Source of the DNA: an uncultured Collinsella sp.
Lineage (GTDB): Bacteria > Actinomycetota > Coriobacteriia > Coriobacteriales > Coriobacteriaceae
Direction of reading: 5' to 3'
Length of the DNA: 64,000 nt
Assembly (NCBI GenBank): GCA_959606065.1
Contig: CAUHHV010000002.1
Location: 1-64,000 of the forward strand
The notes beneath the pieces were generated by a model that was given only the letters and a program-made list of their open reading frames with translations, was not told the DNA's origin and made no database searches. Below are positions 53,831 through 64,000 of the stretch, in pieces. Within the stretch, counting starts at the first letter, position 1. Each line of letters opens with the position of its first letter. The position numbers and the translations under genes were made by a program.

Positions 53831-55201
53831 CTACGCCACACCGTCGCGGGCAAGCTCCTCGGCCAACGCCTCGGCAGGCATGGCCATAATCGCGTCGAGC
53901 TCGGCGTCCACCTCGGGAATACGCTTCACCTTGAGCTTGCGTACCAAATCACCGCGACACATCACATGCGTCGGCTCACGCAGAGTGCACAGGTCATCGA
54001 GCGGATTCTTGCGCGTCACCAGGATATCGGCGGCCTTGCCGCACTCGATCGTACCGGTCTCGCCGCCCAGCCCCAGCAGCTCGGCGTTGACTTGCGTAGC
54101 CGTATGCAGCGCGAAGGCGTTGCTCACACCGACATACTTGGCAAAATAGGCCACCTCACGCCACATGTCGTACTGCGTCACGAACGGGCAGCTTGAGTCC
54201 GTGCCCAGGCCCACCTTAATGCCAGCTTCCAGCGCGGCACGGGCGCTCTCGATGATGCCCGAGCACACGATGTCGCCGTTCTTCTTTTGTGTATCGGTCG
54301 AATGGGTCTTTTCCGGGTCGAGCAATACAAACGGCAGCGCCGGGCTGATCGTGCAGGTCACGCTCGGCGCGCGTCCCTCGAGCTGTGTGCCCGCGGCGCC
54401 GCGATACAGCTCCAGGATCTCGGGCGTCATCGGGGCACCGTGCTCGATCGTGTCGACCCCGGCCTCAAGCGCGGCCTTCACGCCCTCGGTGCTCTCGACA
54501 TGAGCCATAACCGGCAGGCCCACCTCGTGCGCCGCCTTGCACGCCGCCGCGGCAACATCGATCGGCATGCGCAGCACGCCCGGCTCGCCAACTTCGGTCG
54601 CGTCGAACACGCCACCCGTCACGAACAACTTGATGACGTCGGCACCACGAGCGTACAAGTCGCGCACCTGTTCGGCCGCCTCGTCGGGCGTATTGGCGAC
54701 CTGCGCGAACAGCCCCGCGCCGTGGCCACCCGGCACTGTAACGCCCGTTCCCGGCGCTACCAGACGCGGACCCTGATACTTGCCGGCATCGATAGCATCG
54801 CGCACGGCGATGTCGGCAAACAGCGGGTCACCCGCACCGCGCACCGTAGTCACGCCGCTTGCCAGCTGCTGTTGGGCGCTGCCTTTGAGGATGTGGCGAA
54901 CGATGGCGCGGCCCACGGGATTGTCGAGCTTCTTCATCAGCGCGCCCGCATCACCCGCCGAGACCGGCTTGCCCGAACCGCACAGATGCACGTGCATATT
55001 GATGAGGCCCGGCATGAGATACGCCCCTGCCAGGTCGATGACCTCGGCCCCCGCTGGAGCTTGGGCCACAGCGCTCGGTCCCATCCAGGTGATGATGCCA
55101 CGCTCGACGACCACGGCCATATCGGGCTGCGGCTCCATATGCTCCGAACCATCCAGAACGGTCGCATTGATAAACAATGTGGGACGATCGGCAGATGCCA
55201 T
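53831..55201 (-). CDS. Amidohydrolase-family metal-dependent hydrolase
   Basis: The 456-residue TIM-barrel enzyme has metal ligands in MHVHLCGSG (His70 and His72), a probable carboxylated Lys in GADVIKLFVTGG, His in MAHVEST and TIEHGAP, and the late Asp in GLGTDSS. The layout is that of prolidase-like or imidazolonepropionase-like amidohydrolases; substrate unknown. No signal peptide is seen. GGGAGGAG lies about six bases before the ATG at 55201; an upstream extension to 55330 is not supported. Confidence 0.9.
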   Translation of the reverse strand: MASADRPTLFINATVLDGSEHMEPQPDMAVVVERGIITWMGPSAVAQAPAGAEVIDLAGAYLMPGLINMHVHLCGSGKPVSAGDAGALMKKLDNPVGRAIVRHILKGSAQQQLASGVTTVRGAGDPLFADIAVRDAIDAGKYQGPRLVAPGTGVTVPGGHGAGLFAQVANTPDEAAEQVRDLYARGADVIKLFVTGGVFDATEVGEPGVLRMPIDVAAAACKAAHEVGLPVMAHVESTEGVKAALEAGVDTIEHGAPMTPEILELYRGAAGTQLEGRAPSVTCTISPALPFVLLDPEKTHSTDTQKKNGDIVCSGIIESARAALEAGIKVGLGTDSSCPFVTQYDMWREVAYFAKYVGVSNAFALHTATQVNAELLGLGGETGTIECGKAADILVTRKNPLDDLCTLREPTHVMCRGDLVRKLKVKRIPEVDAELDAIMAMPAEALAEELARDGVA

Positions 55202-55351
55202 ATCGAGCTCCTCCCTCACGAGCAACTTGAACATTTGTCCATTATCACCCAGTGCGGCAGGGTTGCTGCGGACATATCGGTTAACGGAGAAAGGATGAGA
55301 CACGGAGAACGGAATGCATTGCAGTCCCATCCCAGCGACATCCGGGAAATG

Positions 55352-55406
55352 TCTAGATCTGTAACAGGTAGACCGGGTTTTAGCAGCCAGATGTTACAGA
55401 TCGAGA
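55352..55406 (+). repeat. 55-bp palindromic repeat, copy B1
   Basis: Arms TCTAGATCTGTAACA and TGTTACAGATCGAGA flank a 25-base loop beginning GGTAGACCGGGTTTT. First of a three-copy row with a period of 80-81 bp. Confidence 0.85.
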
Positions 55407-55432
55407 TCTTTCGGCACCGCGTCCAACCTTTG

Positions 55433-55487
55433 TCTCAATCTGTAACAAGTAGACAGGTTTTCGGCCTCTAGATGTTACAGATCGAGA
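55433..55487 (+). repeat. 55-bp palindromic repeat, copy B2
   Basis: Arms TCTCAATCTGTAACA and TGTTACAGATCGAGA flank a 25-base loop AGTAGACAGGTTTT... ending CTCTAGA. The 26-base spacer from B1 and the 25-base spacer to B3 share CAACCTT near their ends. Confidence 0.85.
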
Positions 55488-55512
55488 TATTTTAGCGGCA
55501 GCCAACCTTCTG

Positions 55513-55567
55513 TCTCGATCTGTAACAGTTGCGAGGCCAAACGGCCCCTTGTTGTTACAGATCGAGA
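55513..55567 (+). repeat. 55-bp palindromic repeat, copy B3
   Basis: Arms TCTCGATCTGTAACA and TGTTACAGATCGAGA are perfect complements around a 25-base loop. It ends 42 bp before the stop end of the nuclease gene. Confidence 0.85.
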
Positions 55568-55609
55568 CAAACTCGGCAGGAACAACCACATCCGCGTCAG
55601 TTACACCCC

Positions 55610-56653
55610 TCAGCGCCCATACCACTGCCGCCTCCACTGCTCAGCCAAATCGGCCCACTGCGGAATGCCCGCCAGTCTCATCTTTTCAGCCAGCTTCCCC
55701 GGATTCTTGAGCTCATCAAACGTAAACCTCAGCACCTTATGTCCGAGCATCGTCAGATGAGACTCTCGCTGACGTTCTGCCACGAACGGGTCGACCGACT
55801 CCCGACCCTCGTCGTTCTGTAAGGCATACTTTCCCTTTCCATCGAGCTCGCCAATCACGCACGTCCCGTCCTCGAGCCTCCAGAAATAATCAACGCGAAA
55901 CACTTGGCTCGAATCAAGCGGGTCACGAAACTCCACCTGCAACTCTGGCACCGGAAAACCGTATGCAATAAAGAATGCCCGGAACCGAGACTCGCCACCG
56001 TTTTCGGACAGCCCGTCCGCATGCGACGCAATCACCTGAGCTCTGCGATATCCGCGTCTGCCCTCGCAATCGGCCTGGAGCCGTTCGCAGAGGTCGTCGC
56101 GCGATATGCCCTTCGCCCGCAGCGCAGAATCGGCGATCGCCAGACCATACGAAAACGGCGCACGCAGCAGACAGTCCTTCACCGTGCGCCAAAACGGCGT
56201 CACTCGCACGCCGTCGACGCGCTCAAGCGCACCCGCCGCCTGCGGACGCAACAGCCGGCATCCTGCACTCAGCGGCACCGAGCAACCTGTCTTAACAAGA
56301 AATCGCGGCCCAAGCAGATCATTTGGCACCTCCAGACCCCACAAAAGTGCCGCGTCGTAACCCCAAAACGCCCAATCGGGATGAAACTCCGCAAGCCCTT
56401 TGATGGTCCGCAGCGCTCGCTCCGTCGGCGTCAACGCATCCCAATCATGCTGAAAACAGAACAGGTGCGACTCAGGCTCCGCGATATCGTCGGTTCCCAC
56501 ATGGCGCCGCAGCCACATGAGCTCGGCATTGTCGTGCGTCACAAGCAGCACGCCTAGTTCAGCCGCCTCCGTGAGCCTGGCAAGCATCCTATTCCGCGCC
56601 AACGTGTTGCGAGCCGTATGCTTGTGTTTGAGAACGGTATTAGACACTTCCAT
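55610..56653 (-). CDS. PD-(D/E)XK (DUF559/Vsr-like) nuclease-domain protein, AbiEi-like layout
   Basis: The 347-residue protein has a C-terminal nuclease-like fold: FRVDYFW followed by GELDGKGKY (D...ExDxK, about residue 270), then a helix ending SHLTMLGHKVLRFTFDEL, as in DUF559/Vsr-like proteins. The N-terminal 200 residues resemble AbiEi-type antitoxin proteins (helical start, then LWGLEVPNDLLGPRFLV) in general layout only. The start is uncertain: ATG at 56653 with weak GGTGG, ATG at 56680, or TTG at 56704, the last just beside repeat B4. It is enclosed by three 55-bp palindromes downstream and one upstream. No AbiEii-like toxin gene is adjacent. Confidence 0.7.
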   Translation of the reverse strand: MEVSNTVLKHKHTARNTLARNRMLARLTEAAELGVLLVTHDNAELMWLRRHVGTDDIAEPESHLFCFQHDWDALTPTERALRTIKGLAEFHPDWAFWGYDAALLWGLEVPNDLLGPRFLVKTGCSVPLSAGCRLLRPQAAGALERVDGVRVTPFWRTVKDCLLRAPFSYGLAIADSALRAKGISRDDLCERLQADCEGRRGYRRAQVIASHADGLSENGGESRFRAFFIAYGFPVPELQVEFRDPLDSSQVFRVDYFWRLEDGTCVIGELDGKGKYALQNDEGRESVDPFVAERQRESHLTMLGHKVLRFTFDELKNPGKLAEKMRLAGIPQWADLAEQWRRQWYGR

Positions 56654-56707
56654 CACCACCACATCGGACAAATGGGCCATCGCCGCCGCTGCTGCCGCCG
56701 ACAAACG

Positions 56708-56762
56708 TCTCGATCTGTACCAGGTAGACCGGTTTTTTGTCCCTAAACGTTACAGATCGAGA
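56708..56762 (+). repeat. 55-bp palindromic repeat, copy B4
   Basis: Arms TCTCGATCTGTACCA and CGTTACAGATCGAGA (13 of 15 complementary) flank a 25-base loop GGTAGACCGGTTTTTT.... It lies between the nuclease gene start and the 3' end of the next gene. Confidence 0.85.
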
Positions 56763-56803
56763 CATAAAGGCAGAAGGCAAGGCAGGCGACAACCGTCCAT
56801 CCC

Positions 56804-57511
56804 CTACTCCCATTCCTGTTCGTAGATGTTGAGCGACTTTACGTACCGCCCCTGGGCGCCCATGATGTCGCGGACCAGACGCAAGAAGAAGCTGATGCAC
56901 GAGGTGTCAAAGCCGTCCTGCAGGTCCTCCGGATGCACCGCACCCGGCCCATCGACCGCCGTATCGCTCAGCCGCGCGATGTCATACAGGTAGAGCTGTC
57001 CCGCCGTAAGCCAGACATCGTCGACGCAGGCGAGGCGCACCGCAATCGCGCCGTCACTCCAGTGCTCCTTCTGCACGATATGCGGATCGTAGACATCAAA
57101 GCGATGATCGGTGCGTGTGTCCTTCAGCGCAACCATGCCGTTCGCAGGATCCTTGTCCAAAATGCCAAAGCGCGAGAAATACTGCGTGTCGCGTACCTGC
57201 TCGAGCCGCTTGAGCGAGGCAGGCGAAAGCGATGCCGGCGGCTCGTCAACATACAGCTCGAGCAGCGTCTTGCCATGGCGATAGGGGCGCTCGAAGAGCA
57301 GCCAATCGGTAAATGCCATGTTGTAGGCCATGATTTCGTTTTGCGAAGGCTCGGTGCAATAGCTGAGCCACGGGTCGACAATGATCTCGAACTGTTCGCG
57401 CGCCGGCTCCAAAAACTGGAACTTCCGCAGCATCCAAAAATGGGCCATGTCGGCAATATCGTTGCCGACGGCTTCGGCTAGCTCTGCTCTGTCAAAAGCG
57501 TGGTCAGTCAT
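56804..57511 (-). CDS. Hypothetical protein
   Basis: The 235-residue acidic soluble protein has many aromatic residues and no membrane segment. Notable parts are MAHFWMLRKFQFL near the N-terminus, FTDWLLFERPYRHGKTLLELYV, and a late FDVYDPHIVQKEHW. I recognise no family. GAGGAGG lies six bases before the ATG. Codon use is of the host type. It may be co-transcribed with the nuclease gene downstream, but repeat B4 separates them. Confidence 0.75.
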   Translation of the reverse strand: MTDHAFDRAELAEAVGNDIADMAHFWMLRKFQFLEPAREQFEIIVDPWLSYCTEPSQNEIMAYNMAFTDWLLFERPYRHGKTLLELYVDEPPASLSPASLKRLEQVRDTQYFSRFGILDKDPANGMVALKDTRTDHRFDVYDPHIVQKEHWSDGAIAVRLACVDDVWLTAGQLYLYDIARLSDTAVDGPGAVHPEDLQDGFDTSCISFFLRLVRDIMGAQGRYVKSLNIYEQEWE

Positions 57512-57810
57512 GGCATCCTCCTCAAACTGATGGACCTCAATTTGAGCTTACGAGGAAGGTGGGCAGCCACGACCAGCGCGGGCAAAATAGGCCTCCGACT
57601 GCAAACCAGATACTGACCAAACACTTGACGAAAAGCTTGATCGAAAATGCGCACCGCAACAAAACCGCAGGTAGACATAGACGGCCAACCCGCCCTTTTG
57701 AGCCAGATGCCCGCAGCCACCACAGAAACAACAGGTGACCACAGCCCGAGAAGTCGACAAATGAACATCCGTACGTCGACAAACGAGCAAACTGCTCGCA
57801 AATCCGCAAG

Positions 57811-57908
57811 GAGTGTCCCCGAGTGCCGACAGAAAAGGAACGTCCCTAACTGCCGGCACTTAGGCGGCACTTAGGGACGTTCCTTTTGTGCCGGCCGTTG
57901 GGGACAGC
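57811..57908. repeat. GGGACGTTCC-family palindrome, rearranged copy
   Basis: AAAAGGAACGTCCCTAA (57833-57849) and TTAGGGACGTTCCTTTT (57871-57887) are perfect 17-bp complements around a 21-base loop with CTGCCGGCACTTAGG. Outer GTGTCCCC and GGGGACAG extend it. The rest of the 57512-57937 interval has no gene or other structure that I can support. Confidence 0.75.
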
Positions 57909-57937
57909 CCTTGACGATTCAGCTGTGGGCAGCAGCC

Positions 57938-59419
<1,482 letters not shown>

Positions 59420-59424
59420 GGCAC

Positions 59425-62400
59425 TTACGCCTCCTTCTTGGTCGAAGCAACAGGGCTGGCAGCCACGGACGCAGCACCCGCAGCACCGCCCGCAATATCG
59501 AAGCGAGCGACATCCGCGGCGCTCGCGCGACCGGTCACAATGTCAAACGCCAGCTCCTCTGCCTGCGCATGCGTCTTACCGGCAGCCTCGCTCGCAGCGA
59601 CAATCGCCAGCACACGCTCGTACTCGGTCGGAATGACCTTCACAAAGTGCTTGCTCATCGTCTCAAAGCTGTAGAGCAGCTTGATGCCGCGCGGGCTCTG
59701 CGTCGCGTCCACGTGCTCCTGGATGAGCTCGCGAATCTGCGCCAGCTCGCCGGCAGTCGGGGCCTTGAGCTCAACGCTCTCGTGGTTCACGCGGGCATCG
59801 AGCGTGCCGTACTGGTCAAAAACATAAGCCACGCCACCCGTCATGCCGGCAGCGAAGTTCTGCCCGACCTCGCCCAGGATGAGCGCCAGGCCACCCGTCA
59901 TGTACTCGCAACCGTGGTTGCCGCAACCCTCGACCACCACGGTGGCACCGGAGTTGCGTACGCCAAAGCGCTGGCCGGCCAGGCCGTTGATGAAGCCACG
60001 GCCGCTCGTGGCGCCAAAGAACGCAACGTTGCCCACGATGATGTTCTCGTCGAACTTGTAGGTCGCATGCGGATTGGGGCGCACCGACACCTCGCCGCCC
60101 GAAAGGCCCTTGCCAAAGTAGTCGTTGGCGTCGCCGCACACGTTGAGCGTAATGCCGCGCGGCAGGAACGCGCCAAAACTCTGACCGGCTGAACCATCGC
60201 AATCGATGGTAATGGAGCCGGCGGGCAGGCCCTCGGGATGCGCCTTGGTCACCGCGTTGCCCAAGATGGTGCCGACGCAGCGGTTGACGTTGGCGATATC
60301 GGCGCGGAAGCGTATCGGACGCAGGTGCGCACGGGCATCGGCCGTATAGGGCACAAACAACGTGGAGTCGAGCGTCTTGTCGAGCTCGCTGTCGGCAGCC
60401 ATCTGCGGCAGGAAGTGACGACCGTCGGCACCCGGAATATGGGCACCAAACTCACAGGTCGCGCTCGCCAGCACGGGCGACAGATCCAGCAGGTTAGCCT
60501 TGCGGTTCCCCGGGACCTCGATCTGGCGCAAGCACTCGGGATGGCCGACCATCTCGTCGACGGTGCGGAAGCCCAGGCTCGCCATGCCCTCGCGCAGTTG
60601 CTCGGCAACAAAGAGCATAAAGTGCTCGACGTGCTCTGGCTTGCCGCGGAAGCCGCGACGCAGGCGGCAGTTTTGCGTAGCGATGCCGGCGGGGCAGGTA
60701 TCCTGCTGGCAGTCGCGCTGCATGAGGCAGCCCATCGAGATGAGCGGCATGGTCGCAAAGCCAAACTCCTCGGCGCCCAACAGGCAGGCGACAGCAACAT
60801 CGGTGCCGTCCATGAGCTTGCCGTCGGCCTCGAGCACCACGCGCGAGCGCAGGCCGTTTTGCAGCAGCGTCTGCTGAGCCTCGGCAAGGCCAAGCTCCAG
60901 CGGCAGACCGGCGTGCCAGATCGAATCGCGCGCAGCGGCACCCGAGCCGCCATTGTGGCCGCTGATCAAAATCTTGTCGGCAGCACCCTTGGCAACACCA
61001 GTGGCGATGGTGCCGACACCAGCCTCGCTGACCAGCTTGACCGACACGCGCGCACCGGGGTTGGCGTTCTTAAGGTCGAAGATCAGCTCGGCCAGGTCCT
61101 CAATGGAGTAGATGTCGTGATGCGGCGGAGGCGAGATCAGGCCGATGCCGGGCGTGGACTGACGGACCTCGGCAATCCAGGGGTAGACCTTCTTGCCGGG
61201 CAGGTGGCCACCCTCGCCGGGCTTGGCGCCCTGGGCCATCTTGATCTGAATCTCGAAGGCGCTGCACAGGTAGCGGCTCGTCACGCCAAAGCGCGCACTT
61301 GCCACCTGCTTGATCGCGGAGTTCTTGGAGTCACCGTTAGCCAGCGGGGTCTCGCGACGCGGATCCTCACCGCCCTCGCCCGAGTTGGAACGGCCGTGCA
61401 GGCGGTTCATGGCGATGGCCATGCACTCGTGTGCTTCCTTGCTGATGGAGCCGTACGACATGGCGCCGGTGTTAAAGCGGCGGACGATGTTGAGCGCGGA
61501 CTCGACCTCGTCGAGCGAAACCGGCGTGCGGCCGCTGGCATCAAAGTCGAGCAAGTCGCGCAGACGCACGGTACGGCCGGTGCGGTGCAGGCGGGCGCTG
61601 TACTCCTTAAAGGTGTCGTAGCTGTCCTCACGGCAGGCGGTCTGCAGCAGGTAGACGGTCTGGGGGTCGATGAGGTGTTCCTCGCCGCCGAGCGGGCGCC
61701 ACTTGGTCAGGCCCAGCGTGGGCAGCTGATCGGGAGCCGGGCTCTTAAGGATAGCGAGCGCGGCGTCGTAGCGCTCGTTTTGCTCGCGTTCAACGTCCTC
61801 GACACCCATACCGCCCACACGGCTCACCGTGCCGGCAAAGTACGCGTTGACGAACTCCGGCGTAAAGCCCACGGCTTCGAAGATCTGCGCCGAATGGTAG
61901 CTCTGCACCGTGGAGATGCCCATCTTGGACATGATGGAGACGATGCCGGCGGTCGCAGCCTTGTTGTAGTTGGCGATGCCCTGCTCGGCCGTCACGTCCA
62001 GGTCGCCGCGTGCCGCCAGATCGCGGATGCACGCATGTGCGTTGTACGGATAGATGCCGCTCGCGGAGTAGCCCACCAGTGCCGCAAAGTCGTGCGGGGA
62101 CACGGCGTCACCGCACTCCACCACGATGTCGGCAAAAGTACGAACGCCGGCGCGGATCAGGTGGTTGTGCACGCAGCCCACGGCGAGCAGCGACGGCACG
62201 GGCACCTCGCCCGCAGCGGCACGATCGCTCAACACCACAATGTTCACGCCGTCGCGGACCGCAGCCTCAACGTCCTCGGCAAGCTGTTTGAGCGCAGCCT
62301 GCAGCGCGCCCTCGCCGGCATCGCGGCGGTAGACGGCACGGAAACGACGGGTCTTAAAGCCAACACGGTCGATGGCACAGATATGCTCGAACTCTTCCTC

Positions 62401-64000
62401 GTTGAGCAATGGGCGCTCCAAGCGCACCAGCTGACAGGCCGTGCGGGAATCCTCGAGCAGGTTGCCGTGGTTGCCCAGGTAGAGCGTGGTCGAAGTCACC
62501 ATGTGCTCGCGCAGGGCATCGATCGGAGGATTCGTGACCTGAGCGAACAGCTGATAGAAGTAGTCAAAGAACGAACGCGTCTTCTTGGACAGGCAGGCCA
62601 ACGGCGCATCGATACCCATCGAGGCGAGCGGGGCCTTGCCCTGCTGGGCCATGGGGCGCACGACCTCGTCAACATCATCCCAGTGATAGCCGAGCTTGGC
62701 CATGCGCACGGCGGCGGGCACCTCGGCATCCTCGGCGGGCGCGGGCGCGGCGGGCTCATCGAGCGCGTCGACGGTCAGTGTCTCCTCGGCAATCCAGTCG
62801 CGGTAGGGCTTCTCCTTGGCATAGCGGGCGCGCAGCTCGTCGTTGTAGATCACGCGGCCGCGGGCAAAATCGACCTCGAGCATCTGGCCCGGTCCCAGGC
62901 AGCCGCTCGTCAGGATGTTCTCGGGGCTCACCTCGATGGTGCCCACCTCGCTTGCCAGCATAAAGCGGCCATCGCGCGTCACGTAGTAGCGGGCGGGGCG
63001 CAAGCCGTTGCGGTCGAGGGCGGCGCCCAGCGTGCGACCGTCGGTAAAGGCGATGGCCGCCGGGCCGTCCCAGGGCTCCATGAGCATGGACTGGTAAGCG
63101 TCGTAGGCGCGGCGCTCCTCACTCAGGCTATCGTTGTGGTCCCACGGCTCGGGCAGCAACATGGACGCGGCACGCGTGAGCGGGCGACCGTTCATGACCA
63201 AGAATTCGAGCACGTTGTCCAGAATCGCGGAGTCGGAACCCTCGCGGTTGATGATGGGCATCACGCGCTCAAGATCGTGCTGCAGCACGGGGCTGTACAG
63301 GTTGGGTTCGCGGGCGCGAATCCAGTTGACGTTGCCCTTGAGGGTGTTGATCTCGCCGTTATGGATGATAAAGCGGTTGGGGTGCGCACGCTCCCAGCTG
63401 GGCGTGGTGTTGGTGGAGTAGCGCGAGTGGACGAGCGCCACGGCCGTTTTGACGGCGGCGTCGTTGAGGTCGATGAAGAAGCGGCGCATCTGCGTGGCGA
63501 CCAGCATGCCCTTGTACACGATGGTGCGCGAGCTCATGGAGCACACGTAGAAGATCTTGTCTCGCAGGGCAAACTCGGCATCGGCCTTCTTTTCGATGGT
63601 GCGGCGGCACACGTACAGACGACGCTCAAAGGCATCGCCGGCGGGCGTGTCGTCCGGACGGCCCAGGAAGGCCTGCAGGATAGTGGGCATGCAGGCGCGG
63701 GCCGTCTCGCCCAGGTCGTGCGGGTCGACGGGCACCTCGCGCCAAAAGAGCAGCGGCACGCCGGCCTCGGCACAGCCCTCCTCAAACACGCGGCGGGCAT
63801 CCTCTACGCCCTTGTCGTCCTGCGGGAAGAACAGCATGGCCACGCCATAGTCGCCCTCTGCCGGCAGAATCTGACCGCACTTTTGAGCCTCTTTACGGAA
63901 AAAGTGATGCGGAACCTGGAACAGGATGCCGGCGCCGTCGCCGGTGTTCTTCTCGAGTCCCGTACCGCCGCGGTGCTCCAAGTTGACCAGAATGGACAGC
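59425..64000 (-). CDS. gltB: Glutamate synthase large (alpha) subunit, 5' end outside window
   Basis: At least 1524 codons are present; the frame stays open to the right edge (LSILVNLEHRGGTG), so the N-terminal catalytic Cys of the glutaminase domain is just outside. Seen in order: class II glutamine amidotransferase (NDGEIN-type HNGEINTLKGNVNW), the central domain, and the FMN synthase domain with GEGGEDPRRETPL and KPGEGGHLPGKKV. The 3Fe-4S cluster motif CLMQRDCQQDTCPAG follows. The C-terminal GXGXG beta-helix (GLSGGEVSVRPN; GNVAFFGATSGRGFI) ends the protein. It is the first gene of gltB-gltD. Confidence 0.95.
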   Translation of the reverse strand, partial: LSILVNLEHRGGTGLEKNTGDGAGILFQVPHHFFRKEAQKCGQILPAEGDYGVAMLFFPQDDKGVEDARRVFEEGCAEAGVPLLFWREVPVDPHDLGETARACMPTILQAFLGRPDDTPAGDAFERRLYVCRRTIEKKADAEFALRDKIFYVCSMSSRTIVYKGMLVATQMRRFFIDLNDAAVKTAVALVHSRYSTNTTPSWERAHPNRFIIHNGEINTLKGNVNWIRAREPNLYSPVLQHDLERVMPIINREGSDSAILDNVLEFLVMNGRPLTRAASMLLPEPWDHNDSLSEERRAYDAYQSMLMEPWDGPAAIAFTDGRTLGAALDRNGLRPARYYVTRDGRFMLASEVGTIEVSPENILTSGCLGPGQMLEVDFARGRVIYNDELRARYAKEKPYRDWIAEETLTVDALDEPAAPAPAEDAEVPAAVRMAKLGYHWDDVDEVVRPMAQQGKAPLASMGIDAPLACLSKKTRSFFDYFYQLFAQVTNPPIDALREHMVTSTTLYLGNHGNLLEDSRTACQLVRLERPLLNEEEFEHICAIDRVGFKTRRFRAVYRRDAGEGALQAALKQLAEDVEAAVRDGVNIVVLSDRAAAGEVPVPSLLAVGCVHNHLIRAGVRTFADIVVECGDAVSPHDFAALVGYSASGIYPYNAHACIRDLAARGDLDVTAEQGIANYNKAATAGIVSIMSKMGISTVQSYHSAQIFEAVGFTPEFVNAYFAGTVSRVGGMGVEDVEREQNERYDAALAILKSPAPDQLPTLGLTKWRPLGGEEHLIDPQTVYLLQTACREDSYDTFKEYSARLHRTGRTVRLRDLLDFDASGRTPVSLDEVESALNIVRRFNTGAMSYGSISKEAHECMAIAMNRLHGRSNSGEGGEDPRRETPLANGDSKNSAIKQVASARFGVTSRYLCSAFEIQIKMAQGAKPGEGGHLPGKKVYPWIAEVRQSTPGIGLISPPPHHDIYSIEDLAELIFDLKNANPGARVSVKLVSEAGVGTIATGVAKGAADKILISGHNGGSGAAARDSIWHAGLPLELGLAEAQQTLLQNGLRSRVVLEADGKLMDGTDVAVACLLGAEEFGFATMPLISMGCLMQRDCQQDTCPAGIATQNCRLRRGFRGKPEHVEHFMLFVAEQLREGMASLGFRTVDEMVGHPECLRQIEVPGNRKANLLDLSPVLASATCEFGAHIPGADGRHFLPQMAADSELDKTLDSTLFVPYTADARAHLRPIRFRADIANVNRCVGTILGNAVTKAHPEGLPAGSITIDCDGSAGQSFGAFLPRGITLNVCGDANDYFGKGLSGGEVSVRPNPHATYKFDENIIVGNVAFFGATSGRGFINGLAGQRFGVRNSGATVVVEGCGNHGCEYMTGGLALILGEVGQNFAAGMTGGVAYVFDQYGTLDARVNHESVELKAPTAGELAQIRELIQEHVDATQSPRGIKLLYSFETMSKHFVKVIPTEYERVLAIVAASEAAGKTHAQAEELAFDIVTGRASAADVARFDIAGGAAGAASVAASPVASTKKEA

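Noticed and set aside
55352..55567. CRISPR-like array (three repeats, 25-26-base spacers)
   Set aside because: The repeats are long palindromes with varying loops, the spacers share sequence, no cas genes are near, and other single copies lie elsewhere in the window.

Overview
The window is about 60% G+C chromosomal DNA, apart from a few AT-rich patches. Gene content fits an anaerobic gut actinobacterium of the Coriobacteriia, most likely Collinsella: formate-tetrahydrofolate ligase, a superoxide reductase in place of classical oxygen defences, a BglG-controlled alpha-glucoside PTS, a DUF3284 protein, and an AddAB-type recombination nuclease. The genus assignment is inference from content and codon bias. 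No rRNA, tRNA or CRISPR array was seen.

Layout. 1-4 kb: a zinc-ribbon protein, a divergent CDF cation transporter and a PASTA-like membrane protein. 4-10 kb: fhs, the overlapping ruvC-ruvA-ruvB operon behind a perfect GAAC-N4-GTTC SOS box, and a long NAD-synthetase homologue whose active-site motifs are all eroded. 10-18 kb: superoxide reductase, a SWIM/SNF2 helicase and dnaE. 18-20 kb: an AT-rich insert with an MFS transporter and a coupled 49-codon ORF, bordered by a 36-bp tandem repeat, then a DUF3284 gene. 20-27 kb: addB-addA. 27-31 kb: a TrpR-like regulator, a holin-like membrane protein, the Rrf2/cysK divergent pair and mnmA. 31-37 kb: a HipA-like kinase fused to a DNA-binding domain, an M42 peptidase, a strongly folded intergenic RNA candidate, an iron alcohol dehydrogenase, an AT-rich LURP-one-like gene and a DUF1275 protein. 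37-41 kb: a YgiQ radical SAM protein, a CPBP protease and an orphan RelB/DinJ antitoxin. 41-46 kb: a four-gene alpha-glucoside PTS operon (IIA, antiterminator, IICB, GH4 hydrolase) with a leader that can fold in two ways. 46-50 kb: an EFR1 flavodoxin/ferredoxin, a 238-bp element with terminal inverted repeats, and a DEAD-box helicase. 50-53 kb: copA-copZ-csoR with a CsoR-type operator. 53-58 kb: a zinc-ribbon membrane protein, an amidohydrolase, a PD-(D/E)XK nuclease flanked by palindromic repeats and an unknown protein. 58-64 kb: gltD and the 5'-truncated gltB.

The most unusual content is outside the ordinary genes. One intergenic palindrome family has six copies, each exactly 55 bp with 15-bp arms; four of the copies bracket the PD-(D/E)XK nuclease gene. 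Two other palindromic families (GGGACGTTCC and TGCACC-type) sit between genes at 40, 45, 53 and 57 kb. A cloverleaf-like 115-nt fold lies at 34.0 kb, and a MITE-like element at 46.8 kb. The most interesting proteins are the single-chain HTH-HipA kinase and the probable NAD-synthetase pseudoenzyme.
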